In this document: positions 35,165 to 47,246 of the stretch, piece after piece | Numbering within the stretch: position 1 is the first letter of the stretch | Layout: each line of letters opens with the position of its first letter | Source of the DNA: Chamaecyparis obtusa | Taxonomy: Eukaryota > Streptophyta > Pinopsida > Cupressales > Cupressaceae | DNA length: 64,000 bases | Direction: 5' to 3' | NCBI GenBank assembly: GCA_027943335.1 | Contig: BSBK01007742.1 | Coordinates: 806,001-870,000 of the forward strand | Made by a program: the position numbers and the translations under genes | Notes under the pieces: generated by a model | Seen by the model: the letters and a program-made list of their open reading frames with translations, nothing else | The model's database searches: none | What the model was told of the DNA's origin: nothing

Positions 35165-35387
35165 TGTTCCCTACTTGGAATTTGAATATGAATATGGTGA
35201 TTGTGACTGGAAAATCATGGGTAGTGATCAACATAGTTTCATTCTTCAGCCCATGAATATTCACATATGCTTGCAGCAAGGTGGTCATGAAATTTTCAGG
35301 TGGCTGGTTGCATATGTGGATGAAAATCAGACCTTTGATTCAGGGGGGTCATTGATTTCATTTTGGTGGCCTGGGGCCATCAAGTAA
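35133..35387 (+). pseudogene. Element H C-terminal ORF in another frame
   Basis: 84 codons overlapping the end of the Gag-like ORF by 32 bp, in a different frame (EEVSDVPYLEFEYEYGD...). It may be the continuation of the same protein after a frameshift, or a separate small product. No domain is recognised. Confidence 0.4.
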
Positions 35388-35575
35388 AGTTGTTAATCTT
35401 GTATATTTTGTAAATATCTTTCCCCTTCCCGATGTGTGTTTTTCTTTCCTATTCCTTGCATTTTTTGAGGTCCCTACCTTTTTGTCCAATGGGTTGGTCT
35501 GCTCTCCCAGTGATTCTGAATTCTTGCCATGCCTGCAAGAGACATGCATCCCCAACTAGAGCCACTGTTAGTCCA
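35388..35575 (+). other. Element H internal end without a clear polypurine tract
   Basis: The bases before the 3' LTR read CCCCAACTAGAGCCAC, which is not purine-rich. The only G-rich runs nearby are at 35343-35348 and 35370-35376, more than 190 bp upstream. No gene is seen. Confidence 0.5.
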
Positions 35576-38452
35576 TTTTCTAGTGTTTGCAAAATCCTTT
35601 GAAAATGGCCTATTTCCCTACAAATTTTCTTGAGGTTCCCTTAGCCCTATGTTCTTCATGTTGTCACCTTGCTTTAGTCCAAATTACATCTGCTGAATTG
35701 TAAAACCCAGAAAGATATTTGAATTCTAGGGTCTACTGGAAATATTTCAAAATCTGCCACAGTGTTTCTGAAAATCCATGATGTTTTCAGTCTGTGTGTT
35801 TTTAGCCTTCATTGTTTTCAACCCTGTGCTTCCTTCTTTTGTCTGCTTATGCTTTGGTGTTGGAAACTCTATGTGTTTTCAGTCTTTCTCTATGTTGAAA
35901 ACTTTGTGTGTTTTCGAACTTGGTCTTAACTGCACAAGTGCGATGGGTGGTGGGCCCAAGTTTTTAAAGGCTCTTCAATGATTGGCTGTCACATGGCCAC
36001 ATGTCAGACTTTTTTGACATGCGATCATGTGACCGCTTGCCACCTGTCCATGTGGGTCCCGTTCTTCCTATTGTTCTGCTTGGCTGGCGGTTATGTCTTC
36101 ATTCCATGACTTGGTGACTTGTGGTTATCTCCTGTTCACTAGTTTCCGGTGGTTAATCTCTTAGCACTCAGCGACCTGGCGGGTGGTTTTTTCTCTTTAG
36201 TCGCATAATCTCTTGTTTCTTAGCAGTTAGCGGCTAACATCTCATGAACTTGCGAACGGTTAGTTGCGTGGTCACTGAATGCTTGGTGGTTAGTTTGTGG
36301 GTCCTAGTTCTTTTCATTTCCCGGTGTGGGAGACTGAAGATCTACAGTCGGTGTGTGATCACATAGAATATTCTTTCCCCATGCGATCATGCACCCACTG
36401 TCCGATTTGGTGCTGATGGTTTGTTCACTGTGGGCTTGCTGGTAGAGGTGGTGATGTGGTGGCCTTTGGTTGGCTGTCGCATGATCACATACCCCATTCT
36501 TTGGCTATGCGATCACGCAACTGATCGAAACATGTCCTTGGGACCTGGTGTGAGGTGGTATTATGGTGTCCACCGGGGTGACATGGAAGATCCTGTGGTT
36601 GGTGGATGATCTCATGAGAGGTTTCAAGCCCATGCGATCATGCACCTGTCGTTCGATTTTGAGGGCCTATTTGTGGAGTTAGGGTGGGTCCACTATGTGG
36701 GTCTTGCCGATGTGCTTGGTTTTGATTGGTCAGTGACTGGTGGTGGCACCGAGGACTTTTCAAGGTGGTCTGTGGTTGGCATTGCATAGTTAAGAAGCCA
36801 CGGTCACATGATCGCAAGGGTTATTTTGGTGCCTTGTGATCATGCGACCAAGCATTTGGTGAAGCTCAATTTCTTGTGGCGATTAAGTTCAAGACCGCGT
36901 GACTGCGCCACTAAGTTTAATGTAGAGTTTCCAAGCCTAGGAAGGGAGATTTATTTGATGGCAGGGATATAAAGTTGATGAAGGTTTAAACTTGGACTGC
37001 CGATGTGCTTCTGGCACCATGAAGTGACCGTTGGGATTTGATTTCAAACTTGCAGAGAGTTTTTGCGATAGGAAGGACTGGTTTTAAATATTTTAGCTGC
37101 CTAATTGGATTTGTTTGGTGGTTGAAAAGTGGTCTAGAGGCCTGTTACTTGATTGCAAAGACTTTTGTGCCATATGAAGGACTATTTTGTGCTTGACAAG
37201 CTATTTGCAAGTGGCCGATTTGTACTGGTTTTCATGGTTCTTCTTGGTGTTTTGTACTGATTGTCATGATTGTAAGATCTGTTTGAGATCTCTTTCTCTA
37301 GGTTGCCTGTGTTTCCTGCCCCTACAATAAATTTCTTGGCTGTCTTTGATTGGCTTAGTGGGTGGAGGCTATGCCCTAGCTGTCCATAGCTTGTTGCAAC
37401 CTGTTATGGGTTTTTAAGGTAGCTAGTGGTATAAAGTGTCAAATTTTTGACTTAGAAAGGGTTCTGAATTTCATTAGTTCCAGTGAAGGTTCCTTTTCCT
37501 ATAGATTTTTCTCCTTCTCTTTTCATATAGAGTGTTCCTCTTTCTCTTACTGGATCAGAGAATACAATGCATATTGTAAAAAACTTGTGTTATGTGTGAG
37601 AAAGTTAATATACTCTTACTGTTGTCAAGCTATCTCCATTTGAATTCTGAACTCATTAGTCATACATCAAGGGTGTTTGTTTTTTCTATTTGGATTGCCT
37701 ATGTGTTTGCAAGTGGAGTTATCTTCGCAAAGATAACTGGTTCAGGGTTAGTATTAATGTATGTATGAGCTGAAATATCAAGGATAGGACATGCTTGTCT
37801 TCTAGTGGATGCTGGTTAATGTATTGTCTGATTCATAGGTCTCTTCTAAGGGGAGGGTTAAAATCTTTTGAATGGATAGTAACATGCTTGAATGCATAGG
37901 TGGGTGCTAAGTAGAGGTTTGGTCATGGTGTGTGATTAATGTTAGGCATCAACACATTGAGTATATTGTTTTCTTGTTTCATAGTTGTCCCTTGCAATAC
38001 TGTATTTGACTTTGTGGCCCATTGGATAAGGCACTAGTCTATGAAGGACTTAGGGTATCTCAGGGGTCCCTTCAAACTCCATTCAAATCATTTCCCTTCA
38101 GCTCCACCCTTTCCCTTTCTTGTTGTTAGGTTAGGTCTTTGGTTTTCATACTCACTCCATGCAAGTTGGGCTATTGCATGAGATATTGGCTTCGTTGAGG
38201 TACATGATACCTAGAAGAGTTTGAGAACCATTCCACATTAATCTGTCTGTAGGCCTTTGGTTTGTCATGAGGTGTCTTGAATGTGTAGATAAGGAAATAC
38301 CCGCCTGAGTGAATGTGGAGCTCAAAGAAAAAGGAGGATTTCTCTCTATCCTCATCAATTGGTTTGTTTTCCTTGTCAAACTTGAGTGTCTAACTAAGAT
38401 CTAAGCCCAACTATTTGATTCAAGTTTGGTCCTGCAAGGGAAAGAACCAAAA
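35576..38452 (+). repeat. Element H 3' LTR
   Basis: 2,877 bp, matching the 5' copy throughout with many scattered transitions. The end is GAACCAAAA where the 5' copy has GAACCAACA. The GATC-centred words recur at 36000-36910. Confidence 0.9.
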
Positions 38453-39926
38453 AATTGAACAAATTGAGAAGAACAAAACATGGACTTTAGTACCCAAACC
38501 GATGGATAAGAATGTAATCACTACTAAATGGATTTTCAAAAATAAGCTGAATGAAAATGGAGAAGTGACAAGAAATAAAACAAGACTTGTATATAAAGGA
38601 TATGCACAAGATGAAGGAATTGACTATGGTGAAACATTTGCACATGCTGCAAGACTTGAGGGTGTCAAAATGTTACTGGCATATGCTGCACATAAGAAAT
38701 TTGAGGTATACCAAATGGATGTCAAGTCTACTTTCTTGAATGGAATACTTGAAGAGGAGGTCTACATTGAACAACCTAAAGGATTTGAAGATCTAGACAA
38801 TCGAGATATGGTTTGTAGACTGCACAAAGCATTGTATGGACTGAAACAAGCACCAAGAGCATGGTATGAAAGGTTGCACACCTATCTAGTAAGTATTGGC
38901 TTTATCAGAACAAGTGATAATAGTAATTTGCATATGAAAGGTAACACTGATGATACTATTATCATAGCTGAAATATTTGTTGATGATATAATTTTTGGAG
39001 GTAGAGATATTGTATGTAAAGCATTTGTTGATGAGATGCAAAAAGAATTTGAAATGTCTATGTTTAGAGAGATTAAGTTCTTTCTAGGACTATAGGTGAT
39101 TCAGCATAGTGATGGAATCTTCATCACTCAATCAAAATACATAAAGGAGGTCTTGAAGACATTTAGTATGGAAAATGCAAAACCTATAGGAACATCGATG
39201 GTTATCGGATGTAACTTAACAAAGGAATATGATACTACTGAGGTTGATAAGACTCTTTACTGATCCATGATTGGTAAATTAATGTATGTAGTACATTCTA
39301 GACCTAATATTGCTCATGCTATTGGAATAGTTGCAAGATTTTCTGCTAACCCTAGGGAATCTCATATGATAGCTACAAAAAGAATCTTGAGATACCTTAA
39401 GAAGATAGAAGATTATGTCCTTTGGTATTTGAGAGATGGAAAATTTGAATTGAAGGTATATACTGATGCTAACTAGGCTGGTAATGTGGATGATCGTAAA
39501 AGTACAACTGGAGGGACATTTTTCTTTGGAGACCAACTTGTTAGTTGGACAAGCAAGAAGGAGAGTTGTATTTCTCAGTCAACAGCTGAAGCTGAATATG
39601 TTGCGACTGCAACAAACTACTCCAATATAGCCTATATCAAGCAAGTGTTGGAAGGTATGAATGAAGTGATCATAGATCCAGTGACTATTTATTGTGACAA
39701 AACTAGTGCTATTAACATTTTGAAAAATCCTATAATGCACTCGAAGACAAAGCACATCTCAATTAAGTATCATTACTTAAGGGAGCAAGTACAAGACAAG
39801 CAAGTTAAACTAGAGTTTATAACATCTAAAGAACAACTTGTTGATATATTTACAAAACCTCTACCAAAAGAAACTTTTGAATACTTGAGGAATAGACTTG
39901 GGGTTTGTCCCATATCTATAGGTTAG
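38453..39926 (+). pseudogene. Element G reverse transcriptase and RNase H (broken)
   Basis: The reading resumes after H. The RT has [36 protein letters not shown] and the catalytic [10 protein letters not shown] (about 38974-39003), open to 39095. After TAG at 39093 the RT connection and RNase H follow: SMIGKLMYVVHSRPN, YTDAN, DDRKSTTGG, STAEAEYVA, CDKTSAINILKN and DIFTKPLPKETFEYLR, ending at TAG 39924. Stops are at 39093, 39261 and 39474. The fold and order are ordinary Copia. Confidence 0.92.
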
Positions 39927-40125
39927 TAAGGTGATCTAGAATGTTGCATCAGCCTATTATATCAGAAGATCACTCATGTTGATGCTAGCATAGATCGCAC
40001 TTTGATTAAGTTGAAGGTTGTGATTAAATTTGAAGAACAGATGGAGATATTAGTATACTGAGATACAAAGAAGATGTTTGGACATGACTGATGTTTGTTT
40101 ATTTTGTTCATTTGGCATTGTTGTC

Positions 40126-40319
40126 AAAGGGAGAGAATAGGCAAATATGAAAGAGCGAAAGGAAGAGAATCTATACTATAAAGACAAAGGGTGAGAATAC
40201 TGAATAGGAAGAGTTAAGGATGAACTATCTAAGGGAGAGCTTATGATAGACAGAGTTGTAGAGTATATGTTTGGTACATTCATATTATTTGAGTTCCCAT
40301 CAATGCCAAAGGGAGAGAT
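40126..40319 (+). promoter_or_regulatory. Element G polypurine boxes (four)
   Basis: The distal box GGCATTGTTGTCAAAGGGAGA lies at about 40126-40146, intermediate CAAAGGGTGAGA (40185) and AAGGGAGAG (40231) boxes follow, and the proximal CAATGCCAAAGGGAGAGAT at 40301-40319 touches the LTR. Confidence 0.8.
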
Positions 40320-41879
40320 TGTTGAACCTACAACTGATTTACAACTAATTGGAGAGATTTTTGAAACAGTGATTGAAGATCACATGAAAATTAGTTGTAT
40401 AGATATACAATATGTTAAATCAGTATTAGGTTGTCATTGATGTCAACTAGTTGCTTATTAGTTTGACAGTACTTATCTTATAAGTTATCATGACCGAGAC
40501 ATCTGAAGAATGGTGAAAGAAGGTCATAGCAGATAAGGATAAGGAATGCATTGGATAACTTATTGATGAGTCTTTGATCTCATTATATTGACTTTAGTAT
40601 GTTGTATTCATCTATTATGGAGAACGGAACTAAAAGACAAAAAGAAGTGTTTTTCGGTAAAAGAGAATAGTTTAATGTTCACTGAGATCCTCAGTGTAAA
40701 CAATGATGACAGTATACACCGATGCAGTGTGTTGTATACCAAGCACAAGTTTAACCAATTAAGGTTTACTGACACACTTCTTTGTTAACTAAGGAGAACA
40801 GAAAAGCATTTAATGATATTGTTGACTAGACAATTTGACAACAAAATTGATTAGTTGGATTCACATGATTTCAAGGTGAAAAGTCAAAGTTTGTTACAAG
40901 GATCTACGACTAAAAAAATTCAAGGAAGATCTGATGAAGGAGATTGAAACATGTTAATGACACATCAGTCGAGGAAGTTTAAAGTGGCAAAATCAGTGGA
41001 TATGATTAAGTGGCAAAATCTGATGGATGAAAATAAAACAACTTACATGTTTATTTAAGGGGAAAGAAAATACATTGTATTTTTATCAGAGAAAAAGAAG
41101 AAGGAGATACTACAGGAGTGGAGTGTGAACTAGTATTCATGCATTTTTTATCATACAAGTTATTGAACTGAGCTGCAGAATAAGAATCGAGCTACACAGA
41201 GGAATAACCGAGTTACACAGAGCATAATACCGAGTGATTGTAAGTGGAATTGATGTTAAGATCTGAAGTGATATATTGGTTAGAAAACATTGTTGAGCAT
41301 AACACTAATCTGCAACTGCAATTTGTTTTATTAAGGTAGATCAACCTACTGTTACTTTCTAATAATTTTAAATAGTGAAAATCTCTTAACCGAGTGGACT
41401 TTTAAGTCTTATTTGTGTTTCATTCTGACAAGTGAAACATTGTTATCCTGTAAATCAGCATAGTGAGTGACATAAGATTGAAAGATAACTTCTAGTGCAA
41501 AATAGTCTAACCAGGTCACACCTAATAGTGTGTATTGTAACCTTTAAGAGGGTTGGGTCCTCACAGGCCTCACTTGAGAAGAGTGAAATTTTTGGGTTGC
41601 CGGTTCCTAGGTGGTTTTTACCTTAACAGGGTTTCCACGCTAAATCATTGTGTTATGTGTTTATTGTGATGATTTTTTATTATCATACTTTACATTTTAG
41701 CTATTTGATTTGATCGGTAACTACTAAAGAGATTTAACTAAAGATCGATAAAATCACTGATAGTGAATCATATATATGTTTATCGACTGACAAAAATTAG
41801 AGAAACAATATTTTGGATTACTCATTATTGTTTTGGGACTTGGATAACTGATTCACCCACCCTCTCAGTCATTCTAACA
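40320..41879 (+). repeat. Element G 3' LTR
   Basis: 1,560 bp, TGTTGAACCTAC...CATTCTAACA, the intact-ended copy of 26065-27627. Confidence 0.92.
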
Positions 41880-43655
41880 TCACCAAGTTTTGAAAACTGA
41901 CGTCTCTCTTTCTTAGGCTTTTCTTGATATCTTGGCTTGTTCTCTTGTAAATTATATGCATTGAGTGTCATGGCTTGAACAACACTAGACAAGTGGAGAA
42001 AAACTTGATCTTTGGGTTGAGAGGAGTCCAAAACTCCATCATTGGCCACTTGTTTGTTCATATTCCAATATGAGTTCTTTCCTTTATGCTTGTTATGGTT
42101 GTTGTTATTTTGACCATTGTTGTTGTTGTTGTTTTGAGAGCATTTTCGTCTCCACCTTTGCAAGAAAGTGACAAAGGATTCTCCTTGATTTTTCTTTAGG
42201 TTGCATAAGTACAACATGGTGATAGATCTTGAAAGGTTGTATGCAAATTTTTGGAGAAATCTATGGATGAACTCTTTGAAAGTCTTAATGGAGGGAGTTA
42301 TGTTGGTAAACCATTCCATCGCTTGACCCTTAAGACTCCTTGGGACCAATCTCATGAGATATGAGTCATCTTGATGGAACTCAAAACATGTGGTATATAA
42401 TTGACACATGCGATCATCCAGATCTCCATTCCCATCATACTTGACATATTGAGGGATCTCAACCTTTCTAGGAAAGTCTTTCATGATAACACTTTTATCA
42501 AAAGGATTAGGAAAAATTGAATCAAGTGAGAATGAACTCTTGGGTGCCAACATCTTTTCCATCATACTCTTAATTTTTTTAATCTCTTCTTCTTGAGATG
42601 GACCTTGCTTCTTAATCTTCTTGTCCACATCAAAGTTGTACGTGACTCTAGTGCCCTTGTTGATTAAACTCTCTAGGAACTTATCCTTTTTTTTTCTCTA
42701 AGTATCCCTCCACATACTGCTCAAAGAGTAGTTCTTGTTGTATTTTCATGAAGTGTTGGGATTTGAGGTTAAAACTCGAGCTACTTCTCCCATATTGTGA
42801 ACCATGGTGAGCACATTGTGGAGGTTGTCTTGAGTTCCTAAGAGGTGTTCGTCTCCTATAATGATCATGTTGTGAAGCCCTTCTTCCTCCAGGGATAGGA
42901 TATTGTGAAGGTTTTCTTGAATGTCTTCCACTTCATGGAGTCTTAGGAGTGGATGGAAGAGAGTTGTTTCCACCACAAACATGCATGTTGTTAAATTGAT
43001 CATTAAATTATTGGGCCAAGAGTCTATCTTGCTCTTCTTGGAAGGCTCTCTTTTCTATCTCCAACAAGGCTTGTCTCTCTGACTCTAGGAGTCTAGATCA
43101 CTCTTCCTTTTCAGCTTATTCATCTAGGAAGGCTTTTCTTTCACACTAAATTCTCTTAAGTCTGTCACTCGTGTATCTTGAAGTTGTTTTGAGCAGTGAA
43201 CTTGGTCTTGAATTTTTAAAAAATTCATTAGTGTATGTTTCATTCACATGAGTGTCATAGGGTTTATCATCTTGGTTTTAATGTTGTGATTATTCTTCTT
43301 GATAGGCTTGCCTCTTATCTCTTTCATCCCTTTAGTGTGCATCCAAATATCTAGTTGAGATAAAGGGTGAGACTAGTCGATCTTCATGAGAGAAATTGCC
43401 AAATGAAATTTTATCTCTATGTTTTTCAAATATGTCATCAAGGCATTTATCCATTTCTTCCCTCTCTCATCGAGTCATTGTGTAACTCATATCCATGTCT
43501 AAGCGAGAAGATGTTAAGGTTTTACTCAACTCACTAAGGTTACTCTTAGGATCAAACCAAACTTTTGAGTTGTTCTTGGGTGATTGATCAAATAAGGGTT
43601 CTTTTCCCTTACATTTTTGGTGAGTTTGAACTAAGGGTAATTGGTCAAAGGCCAC
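41880..43655 (-). pseudogene. Element T Gag N-terminal and capsid part
   Basis: The minus-strand piece 42628-41880 is open and contains the capsid (FPRKVEIPQYVKYDGNGD, LVPRSLKGQAMEWFTNI, QGESFVTFLQRWRRKC), then a poly-Asn tract. Upstream to about 43655 (MAFDQLPLVQTHQKCKG) the reading is scattered over frames but shows a Gln/Arg-rich segment and EEQDRLLAQ coiled coil. The start is uncertain. It continues across G at 26064. Confidence 0.8.
42115..42134 (-). repeat. Trinucleotide run coding poly-Asn in T Gag
   Basis: A GTT/AAC run gives consecutive Asn residues after the capsid domain, with a second shorter run at about 42085-42110. Confidence 0.7.
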
Positions 43656-46108
43656 TTGAGGTCACTTTCCTTGATATACTTGATATCTTGTTGTAACTGA
43701 CACAAAAGAAAAGGTACTAGGTGATAGGATGACCCTAAGAAACATTGGTACCAAACTAGGATAATAAAAGCACTCACTTGTCCAAAAGAGAGGTGATAAG
43801 ATAGAATTTTGCAAGAGGTGTAAACCAACACTTCCATAGAGGTGCCTACTAAATGGGTGAATACCCTAACACATATGGAAAAGGGGGATGATGTACCCAA
43901 GTTATATTGATTGAATTTGAATTTGTATGGAAGTGAATGGACAAGAGATTAGTAAAACTCTCCAAGCATGTTATCAAAGGATCCAAAGGTTTACCTTCTC
44001 AACAAGGATTGTTTCTAGCTCACCGGCTCCAAGCAAGGTCACTCGTGAAATCAAAGATTACTAGTTCAAGAGGTCAAAATGCAAGAATCCAAGGTGCAAA
44101 CATGCTTCTAAAAATGGGGTAAGTGACCTAATTTGACCCAGATCGACCAAGGAAGATTGGAAATTACAGGATAGAAAATCGAGAAAATTGTAAAAAGTTG
44201 GTTTTTTGACTCGCGAACTCATTTTTTGTTCAAGCAAACAATTGTCTCCGAACAATGAGCAAGGGACAAAGCAACCTTATCCATAAACAAGAATAGTGAC
44301 ATAGTATTCTACCCCCTAAGGACTCTACTTGTGTATGTTCTCAAAGTGTTTTTCAGTCATGCACAAAGTCCTAGAAAAGAAAAATTTGGTTGCACTATGG
44401 TTCACAGTAATGGTTAATTCTGCAACTCTTGCAATCTCATGTGGGAAAAATCCAATCTTAGTGCATAGAGGTTTTGACACAATTTGAGAATTTAATCAAT
44501 TAGGAGTTGCTGAGGAGATCTGACAACTCAACAAGAGACCACACCTGTGGAAATTTCTTCCACAAGAATATTTATATAGCGGTTTTTTCTCCAGGGAAGG
44601 AATAGCTAATACCACTTGAGGTTCCATCCACATGGTTTATCCAATAAAGGGAGTTTCCACTATGATTAACCCTCATTAACATGGAGGACTCACAATATGG
44701 ACCACATTGGGACTTAGCTTGGATTCAAGGGTTCTAAGTTTCTGATGTGCCCAAAAGGGAATAGAGAATACTCCTCTAGCCTCTTCACCTCACCAAAACA
44801 TAGCAAGAAAATTAATTGACACGCTAAGTTTAAATCACCTCACCAAGGTTTTTATGCCAAAAAAAATGACTACTAATCTCTCTAAATGGGACCAAGAGAG
44901 AATGTACCATCAAGTGTTGAAGACTGAACCAAGTAGGACAATGAGATGATAACAAGTCCTTCCCTACCTACAAGGAGTTCTATCATCAAGAAGAGATTCA
45001 CATGTAAGAGAAGTGAATGAATCCCACTCTCTCAAGAATGCCACAAATAGTGTTCATAGGGCCTAATTACTATGTGAAACATATATGCAAGAAATAAAAT
45101 CTAGATTCATTCTTTCCTTTAGAGCAAAAACTTGGAAGTGTGATCTATGAAAGAAAGAAACACTCAAGTTAGACACATGAGAGATTCATTTTTATTTTCA
45201 AAATCCAAATGTTATAGAGATACAAAAATATACCTCAAGTCCAAAGCAACGCGCTTAGTAGATTTTACCTTATTTTTAATTTTGTTGAGATTTTTTGTGC
45301 AATCAAGCCACAAACTCTCTAACAACAAGATAAGCAAATAAGCAAATAAGATATGCAACGTATATTCAACTTATGAAAACCCTAGGGTTAGATCTAAAAA
45401 TAAGTTGTTATGAGAAATAATAACCAGAAAATAATCCAAATGACAACTCATATCATGCATTGAACCATGTGGAAAATAAGTGCAAGCTAATCATTAAATG
45501 CCCCTTTTTTTTCAAATTTTGATGTTTGACCTAGTCAACAAGATCTGATATTTTTGATATGAATTCAGCCCCAAAAATAGAAATGCAAAAAAAAGACCCC
45601 TCCTAAAAAATAGAGAGCTTTCAAAAAATGTAAATTTTTTGGAAAAATTCCTTCTTTTGTGCCCTAGGGACCTAATTTATCAAAATAGACCAATTTTCAA
45701 AGATTGAATTTTTGTGCCATATTCATATCACAATAAAAAACACAAAGAACATTCCATTTGTACAATTCTCAGACCTTTCTGAAAATGTAAAAATTTCCAA
45801 AAAAATATGGACATTTGCGACCATAAATGAATATTCATTGAAAATCATAAAAAAATCTTAACTCATAGGAAAATGATTAAAAAAAATTGAGCTTTGGACT
45901 GAGACATACTATGATGATCCCCCACCTACAAAAAAAAGTTTAGACCCAAACTCCCAACCGTTTGAAAGATATGATCAAATCTTTCAAAAAATCCTAGGTT
46001 TTTGTCTCTACAAAAATTTGCACAAGGGTTAGGCTTAAAAAACATCAATAAAATAACCATGTAAAGATTAGAAAATCTGAATAAAATGAAGGAAAATCAG
46101 GAGGATTA
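43656..46108 (-). other. Element T long leader between primer site and Gag
   Basis: About 2.4 kb without a supportable ORF on either strand; 43900-43631 is open but shows no domain. Long leaders, with or without an extra ORF1, are usual in Ogre elements. I cannot recognise an ORF1 here. Confidence 0.55.
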
Positions 46109-46126
46109 GCCCCATGATGGGCGCCA
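46109..46126 (-). promoter_or_regulatory. Primer-binding site of element T
   Basis: On the minus strand TGGCGCCCATCATGGGGC lies four bases after the LTR. TGGCGCC-type sites are usual in plant TAT/Athila Gypsy elements. Confidence 0.8.
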
Positions 46127-46130
46127 AAAA

Positions 46131-47246
46131 TATGTGCTAAAATGTTGACACACTTCTATGAGTCATTATATCAAAGATTTCTCAAGAATGAGGTCTCAAA
46201 TGGTGACTCATATTTCTCTATTCATGAAGTGCAAGGGTTTATAATGGAGGCCCTCAATTTAGACCTAGTTTGTGCCCATGCAAGTACACCATAAAATGAG
46301 AGATTCAAAGAGGAAAAGAGAGAATGCTAGTCTCTATGATCATCAAATATGCATGCAAATGAAAATTGAAGCTATTCTATATCATAACAATGCATGAAAG
46401 AAAACTAATCTATGAAAGGATATACTCATGCAAGATTATTATATGAAATGAAATATGAATCTAATCTACCATGCAAGTGCAAGAGTAATCTAAATGGATT
46501 GCCATGGAGGCATGAGAGAAGAAGACAAGAAAAGAGAAGTTACAATGTTCAAGCTCAAGTGCTCAAACTCTCCTCCAAAATCGCTCTCCAAGCCTGCATC
46601 ATAACCATAACATAAAATTTGGATCTCTAAAATCTAGATCTCTAAAATCTAGATGCTTGGATGCCTGGATGTCTAGATCTCTGGATCTCTGGATGCATCA
46701 AATGAGAAGGAGAGGGCTCCTTATAAAGGATTTTAGAAATGAATGGATGGTTAAGATTAAGAGGAAAAAAGAATTATCAAAGGTGGAGATTAAATCTTGG
46801 TTGATCCATGTGCTCAAGATTCTCAAGAGACAAAATCAATGGACATGATTAAGAGGCAAAATAATGAGTGGTTGAGATAAAGAGGCAAAAACCTTTTTTC
46901 AAAAGCCAAAAGATTCTATCTCATTGGAAAGTGCACTTTTCTTTTTTATTTTTTATTTTATTATGTTTAGCAAAGTGATTTCCATTATTTAATTAAAAGA
47001 TTTTGTATTTATTAAAAAGGATAATAATTTTATTAAAAGGGAGCATGTTCTTTTATTTAAATGAGAATTATGATAAAGGATCAAACCTTAGGAAATATTG
47101 AATTAATTACAATTTGATTAAGGAAATTTATTTGAATTGAAAATATTGCAAGGCATTGATTCAGGAAATTGATAAATTAGTTCCATCATTTGATAAATTG
47201 AAGAATGGGCTCCCATAGTCTAGGTGACCATTTTACAGTGCATACT
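46131..47246 (-). repeat. Element T 5' LTR
   Basis: About 1.1 kb, matching 10048-11156. The outer end is followed by TSD GTAGG (47247-47251). Terminal bases differ slightly between the copies (AGTATGCAC here against TTTATGCAC at the 3' copy), so the terminus is approximate. Confidence 0.88.

Larger units (their letters stand above)
30431..38452 (+). mobile_element. Element H: non-autonomous Gypsy-type element with a Gag-like ORF only (TR-GAG type)
   Basis: LTRs of 2.9 kb (30431-33334 and 35576-38452) flank an internal region of only 2.24 kb. It has no protease, RT, RNase H or integrase. The internal ORF has a Gypsy Gag capsid-like core. The TSD is about AATTA (30426-30430)/AATTG (38453-38457), and the G reading resumes as EEI then EQIEKNKTW. 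It fits the TR-GAG class of terminal-repeat retrotransposons with a Gag domain described in plants. Confidence 0.87.
26065..41879 (+). mobile_element. Element G: Copia retrotransposon, interrupted by H
   Basis: LTRs are 26065-27627 and 40320-41879. Without H (30431-38452) the element is about 7.8 kb. Coding order is Gag-PR-IN-RT-RNase H, which defines Copia. The TSD is TGACC (26060-26064)/TCACC (41880-41884), one mismatch, inside T Gag. The family is the same as F (59109-64000) at RT, RNase H and LTR level. Terminal bases at the 5' start (TATTGA) and the 5' LTR end (CTAACT) are mutated. Many stops are present. Confidence 0.92.
10048..47246 (-). mobile_element. Element T: TAT/Ogre-like Gypsy retrotransposon, interrupted by B and G
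   Basis: T's own sequence is 47246-41880, 26064-18531 and 11201-10048, about 14 kb in all. Order on the minus strand: 5' LTR, TGGCGCC-type primer site, long leader, Gag, protease, linker, RT, RNase H, second RNase H, integrase, 2-kb 3' region, polypurine tract, 3' LTR. The perfect TSD is GTAGG (10043-10047 and 47247-47251). Gag reads through the G insertion: QFSKLGD before it, SYKDVLKTLIP after it. The size and the second RNase H fit the TAT lineage. It is heavily mutated. Confidence 0.9.

Noticed and set aside
45147..45341. Plus-strand ORF in the T leader
   Set aside because: Opposite to T and without any domain. AT-rich chance ORF.
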